Positions 6,190 to 7,752 of a stretch of DNA of 7,752 bases are shown here, in pieces. The DNA comes from Acidobacteriota bacterium (GTDB lineage: Bacteria > Acidobacteriota > Terriglobia > UBA7540), in NCBI GenBank assembly GCA_021784615.1, contig JAJYHU010000366.1, positions 1 to 7,752 on the forward strand. The letters run 5' to 3'. Every line of letters begins with the position of its first letter. Position 1 is the first letter of the stretch. The notes beneath the pieces were generated by a model, which made no database searches, was not told where the DNA came from, and saw nothing but the letters and a program-made list of their open reading frames with translations. Both the position numbers and the translations under genes were made by a program.

Positions 6190-6962
6190 ATAGCCAGTCG
6201 ATAAAAGAAGCTCTCAGCCGCGAAGAAGCAGTTGTCGGAACCTGGGTGTTTGAGTTCAACACGCCCGGGATTGCGCGTTTGCTGGCCAGCACCGGAATTG
6301 ATTTTGTCGTCTACGACATGGAGCACAGTGGTTTTGGGTTGGATTCCATCCGGTCGCTCATTGCCCAAACGCGTCCACTTGACTTGGCGGCCCTGGTACG
6401 TCCTCCCGCGAATGAATACCACCTGATCGCTCCGCTGTTGGATGCGGGAGCGTCCGGCATCATTGTTCCCAAGATGGAAAGCGCCAGAGAGGCGGCAAGA
6501 TTCGTGGACACCTGCCGGTACTTTCCGGACGGCCATCGGGGGGCCGCGTTTTCTGTTGCACATGATGATTTTCTTCCAGGTGATGTGACAGGAAAAATGC
6601 GGGCAGCCAATGACGCCGTGATCTGCGGCATTTTGATTGAAACCGAGCGGGGAGTCAAAAACCTAGATAAGATCCTCGATGTGAAGGGGATCGACCTGGT
6701 CTGGGTTGGATTTCTAGACTTATCGCTGTCCCTGCGCATTCCGGGACAGTATGCCCATCCTCGATTCAAGAAAGCCGTAAGGCGCATCCTGCAAGTTTCA
6801 AAGGCTCACAAAAAGCCGGTGGGCATCCTTTCCACCAGCCCCGAGCAGGCGCGGGAACATCTCAAGGAAGGATTCCGATGCATCAGCTACAGTGGCGATA
6901 TCTGGCTTCTTCAGAAGGCACTTTCGGAAGGCGTCAATGCCGTCCGGAGCGAGTTCCTTTGA
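6186..6962 (+). CDS. HpcH/HpaI-family class II aldolase
   Basis: With the TTG start the product has 258 aa (268 from the weaker in-frame ATG at 6156), the usual size of HpcH/HpaI aldolases. These metal-dependent cytoplasmic enzymes cleave 2-keto-3-deoxy or 4-hydroxy-2-oxo acids to pyruvate and an aldehyde. Landmarks numbered from the TTG: H47 in YDMEHSGFG (catalytic base), R72 in LVRPP (pyruvate carboxylate binding), GASGIIVPK (88-96), the metal ligand E152 in LIETERG, and the second ligand D178 in GFLDLSLSLRIPGQ. The last motif usually reads GPADLS, so the two residues before the aspartate differ here. The gene overlaps the dehydrogenase gene by 4 bases, pointing to coupled translation and consecutive or related steps, for example handling sugar-acid intermediates. 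The real substrate is not determinable from sequence; related 2-keto-3-deoxy sugar acid and 4-hydroxy-2-oxoheptanedioate aldolases are equally possible. Confidence 0.9.
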   Translation: MNSQSIKEALSREEAVVGTWVFEFNTPGIARLLASTGIDFVVYDMEHSGFGLDSIRSLIAQTRPLDLAALVRPPANEYHLIAPLLDAGASGIIVPKMESAREAARFVDTCRYFPDGHRGAAFSVAHDDFLPGDVTGKMRAANDAVICGILIETERGVKNLDKILDVKGIDLVWVGFLDLSLSLRIPGQYAHPRFKKAVRRILQVSKAHKKPVGILSTSPEQAREHLKEGFRCISYSGDIWLLQKALSEGVNAVRSEFL

Positions 6963-6992
6963 TCGTTTCGCTGCCATGGCGGAGACCGTAAA

Positions 6993-7062
6993 GGATAAGG
7001 CCCATTCCGTGAATTCAACTCCGGCACGCTTCCAAAACTTTGTTCGAATTTGGCCTTTGTCC
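6993..7062 (+). promoter_or_regulatory. Nested imperfect hairpin in the leader of the lipoprotein gene
   Basis: Outer pairing: GGA (6993-6995) with TCC (7060-7062) and AAGGCC (6997-7002) with GGCCTT (7052-7057), separated by a small internal loop. Inner pairing: AATTC-AAC (7012-7019) with GTT-GAATT (7042-7044 and 7046-7050, one bulged C). The structure fills most of the 126-bp gap after the aldolase gene and ends 11 bases before the next ribosome binding site. No T-run follows, so it is not a standard terminator. It could shape the leader RNA, protect the mRNA or separate the expression levels of the flanking genes. The pairing is visible; function is inference. Confidence 0.35.
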
Positions 7063-7073
7063 GCGCCACAAAA

Positions 7074-7079
7074 GAGGAG
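7074..7079 (+). promoter_or_regulatory. Ribosome binding site that decides the TTG start at 7089
   Basis: GAGGAG lies 9 bases before the TTG at 7089-7091. This supports a TTG start, which places a full lipoprotein signal at the N-terminus. The next in-frame ATG (7158) would remove almost all of the signal peptide. Confidence 0.65.
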
Positions 7080-7088
7080 AGTAAAACT

Positions 7089-7752
7089 TTGACGACGAAT
7101 CTGCCATTTTCACGAGCTTTTGTTTCAGTCCTTGTCTTAGGGGCATTCGTGGGCTTCATGGCGTCTTGCGAAGGGAAACAGCAAAGCCGGACAAGCCCCG
7201 AAACGGCCCAGAGCAACACAACAGCCGCCAAGGCGGCGGCCGGAAATCATCCCACGCTCATCGGGATGCAGTATGAAACTTGGTTTACACCTCATAACAA
7301 CCGGGATTATGGCACCGCCGAAGCCATTCCCATCCTCGGCAAATACAACTCATACGACGTTGCGGTTTTGCGCAAGCACGAGGAATGGTTTGAGGACATG
7401 GGAATCAACTGGCTGTTGCTCGATTGGAGCAACATGTTGTGGACGGAGCCCGCGTGGGAAGAACATAAGGACGCCACCCGGGAGCTCGAAGAAACCACCG
7501 ATCTGCTGTTCAAAACCTACGCCCAGTTGCGGAAAGAGGGCCGGCATCCTCCCAAACTGGTCATTATGCTGGGTCTCCAGAATGGGGGTCCGGTTCCGCA
7601 CGGTGTCGAGAGGTTAAACAGCATTATCGCCTGGCTGGACAAGAACTTTTTGGACAAGCACGCCTACAAGGACCTCTGGCTCGATTACGAGGGCAAGCCT
7701 TTGCTGACCATTCTATACAACGTCGGCTCGCCGTGCAGTGAGATCGCGCGGA
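7089..7752 (+). CDS. Exported lipoprotein, GH99/GH71-like hydrolase, N-terminal part
   Basis: The gene starts at a TTG and runs off the right edge after 221 codons, so its C-terminal half is missing. Residues 1-27 form a lipoprotein signal: a short N-region with one Arg, the hydrophobic FVSVLVLGAFVGF, and a lipobox MASC with C27 as the lipidated residue. A Thr/Ala/Gln-rich linker follows (28-54). From residue 57 the sequence looks like the start of a TIM-barrel glycoside hydrolase: LIGMQYETWFTPHN (57-70), PILGKYNSYD (81-90), HEEWFEDMGINWLLLDWSN (97-115) and KLVIMLGLQNG (156-166). These resemble the first strands of GH99/GH71-related proteins (endo-alpha-mannosidases and alpha-1,3-glucanases) often labelled only as glycoside-hydrolase-like. 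Catalytic residues would lie beyond the visible part. It is either downstream in the dehydrogenase-aldolase operon or separately expressed after the structured gap. An uncharacterised barrel lipoprotein outside these families remains possible. Confidence 0.75.
   Translation, partial: MTTNLPFSRAFVSVLVLGAFVGFMASCEGKQQSRTSPETAQSNTTAAKAAAGNHPTLIGMQYETWFTPHNNRDYGTAEAIPILGKYNSYDVAVLRKHEEWFEDMGINWLLLDWSNMLWTEPAWEEHKDATRELEETTDLLFKTYAQLRKEGRHPPKLVIMLGLQNGGPVPHGVERLNSIIAWLDKNFLDKHAYKDLWLDYEGKPLLTILYNVGSPCSEIAR

Noticed and set aside
5760..6563. Minus-strand open frame (267 codons) across the dehydrogenase-aldolase junction
   Set aside because: It is antisense to two conserved enzymes and has no family features.
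1..7752. CRISPR arrays, tRNA or rRNA genes, insertion sequences, attachment sites
   Set aside because: I saw no repeated spacer-like units, no cloverleaf or rRNA-like sequence, no transposase or integrase motifs, and no long terminal inverted repeats.

Overview
The window looks like a chromosomal segment from a GC-rich (by eye, not counted), environmental, Gram-negative bacterium specialised in degrading complex glycans. Several exported enzymes carry twin-arginine (Tat) signal peptides of the RRxFL type, a lipoprotein signal is present, strong AGGAGG-like ribosome binding sites are common, and two genes appear to start with TTG. This style resembles Acidobacteriota (Bryobacterales/Solibacter-like) or Planctomycetota/Verrucomicrobiota. 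That placement is an inference from gene content, not a phylogenetic result.

Layout from left to right: (1) the 5' end of a minus-strand gene for a Tat-exported protein, probably of the FG-GAP/VCBS type, leaves the window at base 1. (2) A 398-bp divergent intergenic region follows; it holds a tandem 9-bp repeat and two competing hairpins just ahead of the next gene. (3) A complete GH92-family alpha-mannosidase gene lies on the plus strand (606-3023). (4) Converging on it is a complete minus-strand gene (3156-4880) for a Tat-exported DUF5060 / DUF4038 (apiosidase-like) / C-terminal beta-domain glycoside hydrolase. (5) A 241-bp divergent control region contains overlapping back-to-back promoter-like elements around a small dyad. 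(6) A plus-strand pair follows: a D-2-hydroxyacid dehydrogenase (5122-6189) and an HpcH/HpaI-type class II aldolase (TTG start at 6186). The two overlap by 4 bases and are probably translationally coupled. (7) After a 126-bp gap that can fold into a nested hairpin, a lipoprotein gene starts at a TTG (7089) and runs off the right edge; its visible part resembles GH99/GH71-like TIM-barrel hydrolases.

Taken together, this reads as a small carbohydrate-processing locus. Exported hydrolases would release sugars (mannose from alpha-mannosides by GH92, possibly a branched or unusual sugar by the DUF4038 enzyme, possibly internal mannan or glucan cleavage by the GH99/71-like lipoprotein). The cytoplasmic dehydrogenase and aldolase would process 2-oxo/2-hydroxy acid intermediates. 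No SusC/SusD transporter, regulator, mobile element, RNA gene or CRISPR array is visible. The substrate of the system cannot be fixed from sequence alone. I see no clearly new molecular system; the most interesting points are the enzyme combination, the shared divergent promoter region and the structured leaders.
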